NCBI GenBank assembly: GCA_002344135.1
Contig: DDTO01000004.1
Coordinates: forward strand, 423,591-487,590
Reading direction: 5' to 3'
Length of the DNA: 64,000 nucleotides
Origin: Chthonomonas sp. UBA2362
GTDB lineage: Bacteria > Armatimonadota > Fimbriimonadia > Fimbriimonadales > Fimbriimonadaceae
The translations under genes and the position numbers were made by a program. The notes below the pieces were generated by a model that worked only from the letters and a program-made list of their open reading frames with translations, did not search any database and was not told where the DNA came from. Positions 33,149 to 41,886 of this stretch are shown one piece after another; the first letter of the stretch is position 1, and every line of letters starts with the position of its first letter.

Positions 33149-33610
33149 ATGTTCTCTCTGGCCTTTGCGGTCGTCGGCGCCTTCACGACCGACCCCATCG
33201 ACCAACTGGCATGGCTGGCCGGCGATTGGTCGTGTCCCAAGTGGGGAGGTACTTTCGAGGAGCGTTGGTCGCCGCCCTCCGCGGGCACGATGATGGGTAC
33301 CGGACGCCTGATCGTGGACGGGAAGACGACGTTCATGGAGTTCCTTTCGATCGAGAGCGTCGACGGCGTCTTGACGATGTTCATTCTCCTGGGCAAGCCG
33401 TCCAAGAGCGTCGCCGCACCGGTAGCCTTCAAGATGACGAAGGCCAACGCCGGGGAGGCCGTCTTCGAGTGCCCGACCAACGACTTTCCCTCGAAGATCA
33501 CCTACTCGAAGCAGGCGGGAGCGCTCCTGTGCGTGATCGAGGGCGTCGAGAAAGAGAAGCCCGCGCGGGAGGAGTTCCGGTTCACTCCCATCCGCGCGGG
33601 CGGTCGTTAG
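33149..33610 (+). CDS. DUF6265-like protein
   Basis: 153 residues. The pattern LAWLAGDWSCPKWGGTFEER, GTMMGTGRLIVDGKTTFMEF and FECPTNDFPSKITYSK is that of DUF6265, a lipocalin-like beta-barrel family of unknown function. The N-terminus is hydrophobic (MFSLAFAVVGAFTT), probably a short export signal. Convergent with the dockerin-like gene, 12 nt apart. Confidence 0.75.
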   Translation: MFSLAFAVVGAFTTDPIDQLAWLAGDWSCPKWGGTFEERWSPPSAGTMMGTGRLIVDGKTTFMEFLSIESVDGVLTMFILLGKPSKSVAAPVAFKMTKANAGEAVFECPTNDFPSKITYSKQAGALLCVIEGVEKEKPAREEFRFTPIRAGGR

Positions 33611-33622
33611 GTCTCTCCTTGG

Positions 33623-34780
33623 CTAGTCGCCGACCATTCCGAAGTTGAAGCTCATGATGGCGAAGTCGCCGATGTCGACGGAGCCGTCACCGTTGGTGTC
33701 GCCATTCGTATCGTAACCGGGATCACCTTCATTGGTGCCGAAGGCCGTCGAGATGATGGCGAAGTCGCCGATAGCCACCTCGTTATCGTGATCGCAATCC
33801 CCGTTGAAAAGCTCCACCATAAGGTTCTCGATCTGGCTGCCGAGAACGACCGAGACACCCTTTACGAGGGACGTATGGAACCTGAATTTCAGGGTCGCCG
33901 GTCCGATTGCAGTAGGCGTACAAGTGAAGGATCCGCCGGCCCCATAGTTTCCGTCCAAGGTTTCGACCAGGCCCGCGCCCTGCCACACTTCGATCACGAG
34001 GGAACCGCCCGCCGTCGGGCCCTCGTAAGCCTCGAGGATCGCGGTGCCGCTCACGCTGGGCCGCCGGGAGACGTACCGCAAAGCGTTGGCCATCAGCTTG
34101 GCGCCATCCGTGTTTTGATCCCACCACGAGGCGGACACCGCATTGGAAGGCGGATAAAAGCCTAGGTCGGCGCGGCGCGGATGCGGGCCGACGGCAACCA
34201 AAGTGCGCCCGTCCGACCAGAGGGCGATCTTTGTGGCTCCTGGCCGCACGGCCGTCGTGTTCGGCCGGAAGCTGGACGTCCCTCCCGAGAACGTGGCGAC
34301 CCCGTTCATGATCGGATGCAAGGGATCGAGCACGGTTCCGAGGGTCTGCAAGGTTCCCGAGGTGTTTCCGCCTTGACTGACGATGCATTCGTAGGTATTG
34401 GCTTCGGCCAGCCATCGGCCGGCGAGAAAGCGGTTCGCGGTGGTCGTGCTGTTCGCGAAGGTGGATACCACGACGCCTCCCCCGGAATCGACATAGTCGG
34501 CGAGCACGTCGCCGAGGGCGACATTGCTCTGGAAGTTCACGTTGCTCCAAACAAGGACCGCATCGTAGGCCTGCAGTTGGGCAAGAGTCGGCGTCGCGCT
34601 CGTGGCGTTGATGATGTCGACCGCCGTAAAGAGGCCCGTATTAAGGAGCTTCGTCTGGGGGTCGGTAAAGTTGGGTCCGATCGTCGAGTTCGCGGCGGCG
34701 CAGATCGCCACGCTGACCGCCATCGAAGTGGTGAGAGATGCCGCGGCGCAGGCGGCGAAAGCAAAAGCTCGATACTTCAT
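33623..34780 (-). CDS. Exported protein with C-terminal dockerin-type calcium repeats
   Basis: 385 residues. Signal peptide MKYRAFAFAACAAASLTTSM. Residues ~25-235 resemble a ThuA/GATase-like alpha/beta domain (LQAYDAVLVWSNVNFQ, LADYVDSGGGVVVSTFANST). Then a beta domain, and at the C-terminus two dockerin-like repeats: GDCDHDNEVAIGDFAIISTA and TNGDTNGDGSVDIGDFAIMS, with the D-x-N/D-x-D calcium loops. No cohesin is seen nearby; dockerins in this phylum often occur without cellulosomes. GGGAGGAG Shine-Dalgarno before ATG 34780; a TATCAT box about 45 nt upstream may be its -10. Confidence 0.82.
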   Translation of the reverse strand: MKYRAFAFAACAAASLTTSMAVSVAICAAANSTIGPNFTDPQTKLLNTGLFTAVDIINATSATPTLAQLQAYDAVLVWSNVNFQSNVALGDVLADYVDSGGGVVVSTFANSTTTANRFLAGRWLAEANTYECIVSQGGNTSGTLQTLGTVLDPLHPIMNGVATFSGGTSSFRPNTTAVRPGATKIALWSDGRTLVAVGPHPRRADLGFYPPSNAVSASWWDQNTDGAKLMANALRYVSRRPSVSGTAILEAYEGPTAGGSLVIEVWQGAGLVETLDGNYGAGGSFTCTPTAIGPATLKFRFHTSLVKGVSVVLGSQIENLMVELFNGDCDHDNEVAIGDFAIISTAFGTNEGDPGYDTNGDTNGDGSVDIGDFAIMSFNFGMVGD

Positions 34781-34893
34781 AACTCCTCCCGGCGCGCGGC
34801 AACCCGCGCACACCTCTCTGTATGATACAACAGGCTCTCACTCGCGGAATCGACGGTGCATGCGAGGGCAGCATAACCGTCGGACTCCCTTCT

Positions 34894-34939
34894 CCTGCGC
34901 CTCACCAAGCCCGGTTTACCCATGTACCTCAGGCGCAGG
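34894..34939. repeat. Intergenic palindrome in the 34781-35003 spacer
   Basis: CCTGCGCCT / AGGCGCAGG arms flanked by CTCCCTT and AAGGGGAG, the same C/T-G/A palindrome style as other spacers. No gene seen in the spacer besides the promoter region of 33623. Confidence 0.5.
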
Positions 34940-35003
34940 CGAGGGGCAAGGGGAGAGGTAAGACTGTGGGCGAGGGCGGCCGGCCGGTTCAGGCCAGGCG
35001 GTG

Positions 35004-38000
35004 TTAGCGCCGAAACCGGCCGCCCGGCACTAGTGCGTAGTACCCGTCCAGCGGGCCGAGAAGGTGCGCGCGAGGCTGAACGAGGACCGGGGCACTCGCT
35101 TCGGACCAAGTCTTCATCGCCCCGGTCGCTTCGATCGTGGCGAAGCCTGGCTCGAGCAAGCCTGCAGCCATCGCGGCGAGGCTTGAGAGCGGTCCGCGTA
35201 CCCGCACGCTGATTTGTGAAGCATAGCGTCGCATCGCCTCGGCCGCGCGGACGATTTGCCATCCCGCGATGAAGGCGACGGATCGCCCCAAGACGATCGG
35301 ATAGCGCATTTCGATGCCCGCCAGTTCACCGACGCCGAGCACGTCCAGGTAGAGAACGGCTCGGCTTACCGCGGCGAGAGGGGTTTGGCTGGGCTTGCCT
35401 TGGTCGTCGACGACGATCTCGACAGAGCTAGGGTTGCCCAGGGCGGGCAACCGAAGGATGCCAGGAGTTACCAGCCCAGGCTCGCTCTCGAACGTTACCG
35501 CTCGATGGCTGCCAAAGCCGACCTCGGCGTAACGCATCGGAGTTCGCTTGGGGACTCCGCCGTTGAGGCGGATCGCCGTTTCGGCATTCGGTTTGGCATT
35601 CGACCCATCGAGGTACTCGCGTACGATGTCTCGCATGGTCCGTTCATTCTTCGGCGGAGCCGGCAGCACGAAGGTCGTCCAGTCCTCCGGGTCGAAGAGT
35701 TCGATCGGCGGCTCGGGCACCGGCGCCCCGGCCCCGATTCCTCGAAGGTGCCGATCGAAGAATCCGATCGCACCCTCGCGCATGGGTCTGCTGTAGTCGT
35801 GGCTGCCAGGGAAGATCTGGCAGTCCACTGCAGCGGCTGCCCCCACGAGGGCGTACTCGCGACGAAGCTTCGCATAGGTCTTGCGCGTCGCGCCGGGCGG
35901 GAACTCCGGATCATCCTCGGCTCCCAGGATGAGGACGGGCTTCGGCGCCTGGATTGCCAGAATGTCCGACCGGTCGCCCACTTGAACCGTACCGGGGACA
36001 TGATTACACAGGCAGCCATTGTCGGGTGCGTCCTCGAGGCTTGCCGCGTAAACGACGGGAATCGCCACGCTAAAACGATCGTCGGCGGCAAACGCATAGA
36101 GCGTGGCCAGGCCGCCTCCCGATGCGCCGGTGATTCCAACGCGGGACATGTCGGCATCAGGTCGCGTGGCGAGGTAGTCGAGGCCTCGGATGATGTCCCA
36201 CACGTAGATTCCCGTCGCGTTGGTGCCGAGGAAAAGGTTCCAATCGTTGTGATCGCCCTCGGCCCGGCGCTCGATTGGCCGATCGCCTTCGAACGAATGA
36301 CCGGGACTGTCGATGGCGATCGCCAGGTAGCCACGAAGGGCGGAGAAGGCGGCTCGAAGTTGCACACGATCCTGCCCCTTCTTGTAGGCCCAGTGTCCGT
36401 TCACGTGTACGATAACCGGCAGCCTCTGGGGCTGTCCGACGACTTCAGGTACGTACACGTGGGCGGTCACGAAGAACGACGGTCGGCTCTCGTAGACGAC
36501 TTTCTCGATTCTGTAGCCCGGACGCTGGATGATCCCGGTGAGCCTCGCGTTAAGCGGCGTCCGGGTGGGTGACGGATCCAAACCGAGGCACCGCAATAAC
36601 TCTGCACGCCGACGTCGGCGATCTGTCTCGAATTCGGTTCCGCTTGAGGGCACCGGTCGGCGGGCCAGAGTCTGGACTTGCGAGCGCAGGAACCGGTTGG
36701 CGATCTCACGGCCCCTGCCTTTCAGGACGTCGTCGTCCGCCTCTCCAGGCACCGGAACAAGGGAATTCATGCCCTGCTCTTTGGCGATCACCTCGCCGAG
36801 GGTCAAGAAGGGAATGCCCAGGGCGTTGAGGAAATCGGGAACGAGGGCCGTCGTGAAGGCGGCCCCTTCGGTCCCGGCATCCACCAGGATGACCGGCTTG
36901 GCGCGTCCGTTCGATTCCAGGATCGTCCGCAATGCGGCTGCCGCGGTTGGGTAGGTGAGGTTCTGAATGAGTCGTGCCTGAATCAGCCAGACTTCGCCCT
37001 TGCCGTGCCGGAGCCTGGCAACGCCGCCCGATCCAAAAACCTCCCATCCCGCCCCTGCGATGAAGGACTGCCCGAGAATTCCCGGTGCGACAACACGCGC
37101 CAGACCAAGGGCGTCGCCAGGGTCAAAGACATTCGGTTCGGGATGGTTGCGAGTGCGGATCGGGGGCAGCCAGTCGAGTGGATAGCGACCGCTGACATAG
37201 TCCTGCTGCAGGACGATCAGCCTCATTCCGCGAGCCACCGGCTCCAGGAGTTTGCGCTTCGTCCCTTTGTCGAAAAACCGGAAGAACTTCCAGGCGCGGG
37301 GGGCGAGGAGGATGGTGCCGTGCTTCTCAGGATCGAGGACTTTGGGGTCGAGATAGGTCATCGCCTCTTCGGTCGAATAGATCGGAGGCGTCGGACCTCG
37401 CTGCGACGGGACAATTCTGTAGGGCGTCTCCTCGGCCTGCCAAGGGAAGCGAAGCACTTCGCCATCGATCTTCATCTCGAACGCGAGGCAGTGCCCCCAG
37501 CGCTCGCGCGGTATCCGTGCAAACCAGCGCTCTTCGCGAGAGTCTCGTCGCATGGGTATTCGGTGGAAGAAAGTCGAACTGGGGAGGGGCTTGTGAAGGA
37601 GCCATGCCCCGTCAACGCCCTCTTCTGGGACCCAGGCTTCGACGAATCCGTCCACAGACTTCCACCTGAGCAGTTCGGATTCGACGACCGATCTTGCCGG
37701 TGAGGGTAAGAGGGGATCGGCTGTTGTGGGCAGTGCCTTGATGCGTATCGCCTCGTCGACCAAGGGCTTAAGCTGATCGCGCCATTGGAAGGTGTTCGTC
37801 CGCATCCGCAGCCGCTCGGTGAACGGGCGATAGAACGGCTCGTCGACGAGGCTTTGCCAGGCTGAAACGGCAGAGTCGAGATCACTTGCGAGCAGGGCAC
37901 TCGACCCACGTGAGCCGGTCAGCCGTTCGAGCGTGGCCAACGTATAGGCCGCGCGGAACCGCGAAGCATAGTAGAGCGCCAGGTTCCGCAGCATCCGAAG

Positions 38001-39755
38001 TGACGTTGAGAGTTCCTTGAACTTGGTCCTTGCGCCGGGCGGTATCGAGGAGGAGTCGATCTTCGCGAGTCCCTCGTCGATGCTCTTGGCCCACTCGCGC
38101 AGGCGGTATTGCACCTCCATCAAGCTCATTCGCCCGTCCTCCAGACCCAGTGCGCGATAGGCGACCTCTTCACGAATCGGCCGAAACACGAACGCGTCGA
38201 GCGGATCGCCCTGAATGAAGGCATCGATGTCGCCCCCATTCTCTAGTTCAGGAGCATGATCGCGGTGGTCTGACCCGATGGCCTTGGCGAGGAGGGCGTG
38301 GGGAATGATGAGGCTGGCGATCTTCCAGGCGCCGGCGAGGGCGGCGCCGCCGGGCCCGAATTCCCGCGACACCTCCTCGTCGAATACTTCGTTCGGGGTC
38401 GTCGGATCGTAGCCGAGGCGACCCCAGGTAGTCCAATACATCCGGTCTCGCTCATGAACCCAGCGATAGGCCTTGTGGTCCGGATTGGCAAGATAGTAGA
38501 GCGGGTCCTTCGGATAGTAAGCGTCGAGTCCCTCGACGGTGTAGCCGGAAGTCGTGCCGATCTTCATCGAGCGGATGGAGCGCCGCACCCAATCGGGGTT
38601 GTAGAAGGGGAAGATTCGGTGAGTTCCGTTGGAGCGGACTTGCCACACGATCTTGTAGGGGTTCGAGGGCCAGCGCTCACCGGACTCGTCAAAGTGACCC
38701 GGCCAGAGCTTGGCCGGCCGCCGAATGCCGGCATCGCTAAGATAATCCTCGAAGGAGTAGGAGTACCAGTCGGCCATCCGCCCGCCGGCGATCTGGTACG
38801 GCGCAGCCCATTGCTCGCCGTTGTATTTGATCTGAACGGTGAAGTCTTTCGACTTGACTGCCAGCGGGAGCACTTTCTGCCGGCGGGTGATCCAGGAGCG
38901 CGTAATCAGGGGAATCTCGCGCCCGCTGCGCTTGACCGCTTCGAGATAGCAGTTGAAGAAGGACTCTCCCTTGCCGCTCTCGCCGATGCGGAAGCCGATC
39001 GCATCGAGTGCCGGAGCACGGCGAATCATCTGCTCCACGACTTCGCGGGTGTAGGTGTAGACGTTCGCCTCTGTCGCTTCGTAGGGCGGGTTTGGGTTCT
39101 GGGGGATCTTGAATCCGGCCTGGTAGGCCATGAGACTCACACGAATCCCGTGCGCGTGGCCGAGTTCGATGACTCGATTGAGCTGCCTGAGGTTGGCCTC
39201 CTTCACCGGCTCCGGCACGCCGACTTTGGGAAAACTGGGGCTCGTCACGAAGTAGGCGTAAAGATTCGGAGCGTCGGTGACCGCAATGTCCCAGGTGCCA
39301 TGGATGTCGAGCCAATTGAGCCGCGAGCGCGCCATTAGGTCGAACAGGCTACGCCAGTAGTCGTCGTCGTGGAACCACCAGCGCGCGGGGTCGGTAAGGG
39401 CGCGAATGTCGGTATCGGTATCGTTCGTCTTAAGGTTCCAAGGCAAGGTGAGGAAGAGGTTGAGGCCCCGTTCCGCCAGATAGGGCTCTTTCGACGTCGC
39501 GAACGCTCGGCCCCGACGCCTCATCTGCTCGGCATACTCGAAGGCGCCGTACATCGCACCGACCTGATCGGAAGCGACGATCCTCGTGTTCGCGCCCTGG
39601 ACTTCGATCCGGAACGCCTCGCGCCGCCGGTCCGGCACGACCTCTATCCGGGCTTGCCGAGCCGCACCGTCGAGGCGCGCGATCTCCCGCTGCGCCAGGT
39701 CCAGCGGATTCGTCGGATCGTCGGCAATGAAGGCGGCAACAAGGATCTCGATCAT
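35004..39755 (-). CDS. Giant alpha-glucuronidase-like / acetylxylan-esterase-like fusion enzyme
   Basis: 1583 residues, the largest gene here. N-terminal ~680 residues resemble GH67/GH115-type alpha-glucuronidases: a small domain (IVASDQVGAMYGAFEYAEQM), then a TIM barrel (WLDIHGTWDIAVTDAPN, HAHGIRVSLMAYQAGFK, LDAIGFRIGESGKGESFFNC) and an alpha-helical end. The middle (~730-1010) is a beta-rich region with a glutamine-amidotransferase-like segment (MTYLDPKVLDPEKHGTILLA). The C-terminal ~500 residues are an alpha/beta hydrolase of the carbohydrate-esterase kind: nucleophile in VGITGASGGG (Ser1212), acid candidate in LILGAEDDPEFPPG, His1319 in PGSHDYSRP. No obvious signal peptide. It likely removes (methyl)glucuronate and an ester from the same hemicellulose oligomers. 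Confidence 0.78.
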   Translation of the reverse strand: MIEILVAAFIADDPTNPLDLAQREIARLDGAARQARIEVVPDRRREAFRIEVQGANTRIVASDQVGAMYGAFEYAEQMRRRGRAFATSKEPYLAERGLNLFLTLPWNLKTNDTDTDIRALTDPARWWFHDDDYWRSLFDLMARSRLNWLDIHGTWDIAVTDAPNLYAYFVTSPSFPKVGVPEPVKEANLRQLNRVIELGHAHGIRVSLMAYQAGFKIPQNPNPPYEATEANVYTYTREVVEQMIRRAPALDAIGFRIGESGKGESFFNCYLEAVKRSGREIPLITRSWITRRQKVLPLAVKSKDFTVQIKYNGEQWAAPYQIAGGRMADWYSYSFEDYLSDAGIRRPAKLWPGHFDESGERWPSNPYKIVWQVRSNGTHRIFPFYNPDWVRRSIRSMKIGTTSGYTVEGLDAYYPKDPLYYLANPDHKAYRWVHERDRMYWTTWGRLGYDPTTPNEVFDEEVSREFGPGGAALAGAWKIASLIIPHALLAKAIGSDHRDHAPELENGGDIDAFIQGDPLDAFVFRPIREEVAYRALGLEDGRMSLMEVQYRLREWAKSIDEGLAKIDSSSIPPGARTKFKELSTSLRMLRNLALYYASRFRAAYTLATLERLTGSRGSSALLASDLDSAVSAWQSLVDEPFYRPFTERLRMRTNTFQWRDQLKPLVDEAIRIKALPTTADPLLPSPARSVVESELLRWKSVDGFVEAWVPEEGVDGAWLLHKPLPSSTFFHRIPMRRDSREERWFARIPRERWGHCLAFEMKIDGEVLRFPWQAEETPYRIVPSQRGPTPPIYSTEEAMTYLDPKVLDPEKHGTILLAPRAWKFFRFFDKGTKRKLLEPVARGMRLIVLQQDYVSGRYPLDWLPPIRTRNHPEPNVFDPGDALGLARVVAPGILGQSFIAGAGWEVFGSGGVARLRHGKGEVWLIQARLIQNLTYPTAAAALRTILESNGRAKPVILVDAGTEGAAFTTALVPDFLNALGIPFLTLGEVIAKEQGMNSLVPVPGEADDDVLKGRGREIANRFLRSQVQTLARRPVPSSGTEFETDRRRRRAELLRCLGLDPSPTRTPLNARLTGIIQRPGYRIEKVVYESRPSFFVTAHVYVPEVVGQPQRLPVIVHVNGHWAYKKGQDRVQLRAAFSALRGYLAIAIDSPGHSFEGDRPIERRAEGDHNDWNLFLGTNATGIYVWDIIRGLDYLATRPDADMSRVGITGASGGGLATLYAFAADDRFSVAIPVVYAASLEDAPDNGCLCNHVPGTVQVGDRSDILAIQAPKPVLILGAEDDPEFPPGATRKTYAKLRREYALVGAAAAVDCQIFPGSHDYSRPMREGAIGFFDRHLRGIGAGAPVPEPPIELFDPEDWTTFVLPAPPKNERTMRDIVREYLDGSNAKPNAETAIRLNGGVPKRTPMRYAEVGFGSHRAVTFESEPGLVTPGILRLPALGNPSSVEIVVDDQGKPSQTPLAAVSRAVLYLDVLGVGELAGIEMRYPIVLGRSVAFIAGWQIVRAAEAMRRYASQISVRVRGPLSSLAAMAAGLLEPGFATIEATGAMKTWSEASAPVLVQPRAHLLGPLDGYYALVPGGRFRR

Positions 39756-39917
39756 TCTCTCTGCTTACTCCCTGCGGGAGCATAGCAAATCGCCTCGTGC
39801 CTCGAAACTGGAGCCTTCGCGGGCTAGATAAAGTCCGCTGGACGAAGGGAAACCAGGAAATTAGTACGGTCGGCTACCCGTACCCGCGACCTTCGAATTG
39901 ACCACTTGCCCCCAAGA

Positions 39918-39938
39918 TTTCCACAAAAGTGTGGAAAA
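39918..39938. promoter_or_regulatory. Inverted repeat TTTCCACA / TGTGGAAA in the 39756-40148 spacer
   Basis: An 8-bp perfect palindrome with a 4-nt centre, within 393 nt that hold no protein gene. Each arm resembles a DnaA box (7-8 of 9 positions to TTATCCACA on the two strands). It could be an operator for the large enzyme gene (start 39755) or a DnaA/other factor site. Confidence 0.35.
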
Positions 39939-39989
39939 AAGTGTGACTAGCATCCTTTGGCTGTTGCTTTTCGGGGGGTCTTTACGTTG

Positions 39990-40119
39990 TAATAATAACG
40001 ACTACCAAGAATCTATGCTCTCGCTGGGAGGCCGACCGGTCGATCTGAGAAGAGTAAGGACTTGGAAAGAACTAGCGGGAACGTGCTTTGCTCTCCTTTC
40101 AGCGTTCCCGCGTTTTTTT
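39990..40119 (+). ncRNA. Candidate small RNA upstream of the intrinsic terminator at 40075-40119
   Basis: All annotated genes nearby run leftwards, yet a strong plus-strand terminator ends here. Upstream are TTGCTT (39964) and TGTAAT (39988), spaced 18 nt, which would start an RNA of about 115-120 nt. Not tmRNA, SRP RNA or RNase P RNA by any motif I can see. Confidence 0.35.
40075..40119 (+). terminator. Strong intrinsic terminator (plus strand)
   Basis: GCGGGAACG (40075-40083) pairs with CGTTCCCGC (40103-40111), followed by a seven-T run (40113-40119). Confidence 0.75.
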
Positions 40120-40148
40120 GCCTGCCGGTCGAGGCCGATGGAGAGTTA

Positions 40149-40337
40149 TCAGGGGAGACTTCTGCCGCTGCCGCCGAGCGACTTGCGGCTCACGAGGCCA
40201 TACACGACGAGGGCAATTGCTACGACCACCGCCAAAGGGAGAATCCAACTCAGGAGGCTCGCGATCAATTTCGCGATGATCAGGAGGGCGACAACGCCGA
40301 CCAAGAGGTACACACCCATTTTCAGCGGACTCGACAT
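40149..40337 (-). CDS. Small membrane protein
   Basis: 62 residues: MSSPLKMGVYLLVGVVALLI then one long or two short TM stretches (AKLIASLLSWILPLAVVVAI) and a basic tail SRKSLGGSGRS. No named family. The ATG at 40337 is chosen over an upstream in-frame one that would prefix a non-hydrophobic segment. It lies downstream of smpB on the same strand, about 100 nt away. Confidence 0.6.
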   Translation of the reverse strand: MSSPLKMGVYLLVGVVALLIIAKLIASLLSWILPLAVVVAIALVVYGLVSRKSLGGSGRSLP

Positions 40338-40436
40338 AAACGACTCCTTGGCAACTCTTCCGTTCAGCATACACCCAACTACGGGCACTTAGCTCGGTTT
40401 GGCGATTCGGTAGGTCCTTTGACCGGGGCCTTGTGG

Positions 40437-40919
40437 CTAATCCCGCATCGCCCTGGCCCGCTCCTGTTCACGGCGAGACTCCTTCTGAGCGATTTGCTCG
40501 CGCTTGTCGTACTGCCGCTTGCCGCGACCGAGCCCGATCTCGAGCTTTGCTCGCCCGCCCTTGAAATACAGCCGAAGGGGAACGATCGTGAGACCCTTTT
40601 CTTGAGCCCGGCGACCGATCAAGGCGATCTCGCGGCGATGGAGGAGCAGCTTGCGGTCCCGCCGCCTATCGGGTGCGAAGTGGGCGGCCTTGTCGTAGGG
40701 TTCGATATCGGCGCCGATGAGCCAAGCCTCGCCGTCGAGGATGCGGCAGTGGGCGTCGGACAGGTTCACGCGTCCGAGGTAAATGCTCTTGACCTCGGAC
40801 CCGACCAGAACCAACCCTGCCTCCCACGTATCGAGGATTTCGAAGTCGAAACGGGCCTTTCGATTCGTGATCGTGGCCGGACCTGCCTTCTTCTCCTCGG
40901 CTTTCCCCTTCTTGGCCAT
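40437..40919 (-). CDS. smpB: SsrA-binding protein
   Basis: 160 residues. Partner of tmRNA in trans-translation: binds its tRNA-like domain and brings it to stalled ribosomes. Signature stretches are present: NRKARFDFEILDTWEAGLVL, GSEVKSIYLGRVNLSDAHCR and YDKREQIAQKESRREQERAR near the C-terminus (the basic tail that enters the mRNA channel). A TACACT box lies 7 nt before the ATG, with no Shine-Dalgarno sequence. The ssrA gene was not found in the flanking spacers. Confidence 0.97.
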   Translation of the reverse strand: MAKKGKAEEKKAGPATITNRKARFDFEILDTWEAGLVLVGSEVKSIYLGRVNLSDAHCRILDGEAWLIGADIEPYDKAAHFAPDRRRDRKLLLHRREIALIGRRAQEKGLTIVPLRLYFKGGRAKLEIGLGRGKRQYDKREQIAQKESRREQERARAMRD

Positions 40920-40926
40920 CGAGGCT

Positions 40927-40932
40927 AGTGTA
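40927..40932 (-). promoter_or_regulatory. TANNNT -10 element (TACACT) 7 nt before smpB
   Basis: Minus strand: TACACT, 7 nt, then the smpB ATG at 40919. Together with the element at 40969 it makes a tight divergent pair. Confidence 0.45.
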
Positions 40933-40968
40933 CCGGCGCCCTGCGCGCCGGCCCGGGCCTGCGAGATG

Positions 40969-40974
40969 TAAACT
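40969..40974 (+). promoter_or_regulatory. TANNNT -10 element (TAAACT) 8 nt before the FKBP gene
   Basis: ATGTAAACT, 8 nt, ATG at 40983. Confidence 0.45.
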
Positions 40975-40982
40975 CGGCGGCT

Positions 40983-41825
40983 ATGAGATGGTGCATTTGG
41001 ATTTGCCTCGCTACGTCCCTATTCTTGACTGGCGGATGCGGCGATAAGGCCACGGAAAACGCTGCTAAGACATCAGGTACGACGACTGAAGGCGCGAAGC
41101 CAAACGACACCAAGGACAACGCCGACTCCGGCAAGACGGAGCCACCGCCAACGGATGCGAAGGTGGAAATCGAAGACATCAAAGTTGGCGAGGGTGACGC
41201 CACGGCCCAAAACGAGGACCTCGTTTTGGTGACCTATACCGGCAAGCTCAAAGACGGGACGGAGTTCGACTCCAACACCGCCCCCGAAGCGGAGCCCTTC
41301 GGGGTCGTAATCGGGGTCTCTCCTGTGATTCAGGGCTGGCACGAAGGGCTTGTCGGCATGAAGAAGGGTGGCGTTCGCAAACTAACGATCCCCTACATGA
41401 AAGCGTACGGTCCGGACGGTTCTCCCCCGAAAATCCCAGCGAAGGCGGATCTGACTTTCGAGATCAAGTGCCTCTACCTCGTCAAGAAAGGCGAAGAGGG
41501 GGTCTATGAGAAGTTCGACCTCAAAGAGGGAACCGGGCCCGCCGCGAAGAAGGGGGACACCTTGACGGTCCACTACACGGGCAAGCTGCTCAACGGCAAG
41601 AAGTTCGACTCCTCGAAGGATCGAGGTCAACCCTTCGACGTCAGCTTGGGAGCCGGCGGAGTGATTCCCGGATGGGATGCCGGCCTCGCCGGCATGAAGA
41701 AGGGCGGCGTGCGACGCCTAATCATTCCCCCGGCGATCGCCTACGGTGCCTCGGGAAAGCCGCCCATCGGCCCGAACCAGGTGCTCGACTTCGAGATCGA
41801 ACTCCTCAAGATCAACGGCAAGTGA
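40983..41825 (+). CDS. Tandem-FKBP peptidyl-prolyl isomerase lipoprotein
   Basis: 280 residues; lipobox SLFLTGGC then a Thr/Lys/Asp-rich linker, so membrane-anchored outside the cytoplasm. Two FKBP domains follow. The second is canonical (VHYTGKLLNGKKFDSSKDRG, FDVSLGAGGVIPGWDAGL, IPPAIAYGASG); the first is more diverged (TYTGKLKDGTEFDSN, VIGVSPVIQGWHEGLVGMKK, IPYMKAYGPDG) but keeps the VIQGW and Tyr. Likely folds exported proteins. Divergent from smpB, with both promoters in 63 nt. Confidence 0.93.
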   Translation: MRWCIWICLATSLFLTGGCGDKATENAAKTSGTTTEGAKPNDTKDNADSGKTEPPPTDAKVEIEDIKVGEGDATAQNEDLVLVTYTGKLKDGTEFDSNTAPEAEPFGVVIGVSPVIQGWHEGLVGMKKGGVRKLTIPYMKAYGPDGSPPKIPAKADLTFEIKCLYLVKKGEEGVYEKFDLKEGTGPAAKKGDTLTVHYTGKLLNGKKFDSSKDRGQPFDVSLGAGGVIPGWDAGLAGMKKGGVRRLIIPPAIAYGASGKPPIGPNQVLDFEIELLKINGK

Positions 41826-41886
41826 GCCTGCGGTAGCCCGCGGATGGCTCGTGCCGCGGGAAGACGGTCGCGATCCGGGGGCACAA

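Noticed and set aside
39900..39950. Chromosomal replication origin
   Set aside because: Only two or three DnaA-like boxes, no AT-rich unwinding element of note and none of the usual neighbours (dnaA, dnaN, rpmH, parAB).
39756..40436. tmRNA (ssrA) next to smpB
   Set aside because: I looked for a tRNA-like end with CCA and a short tag frame on both strands and saw neither.
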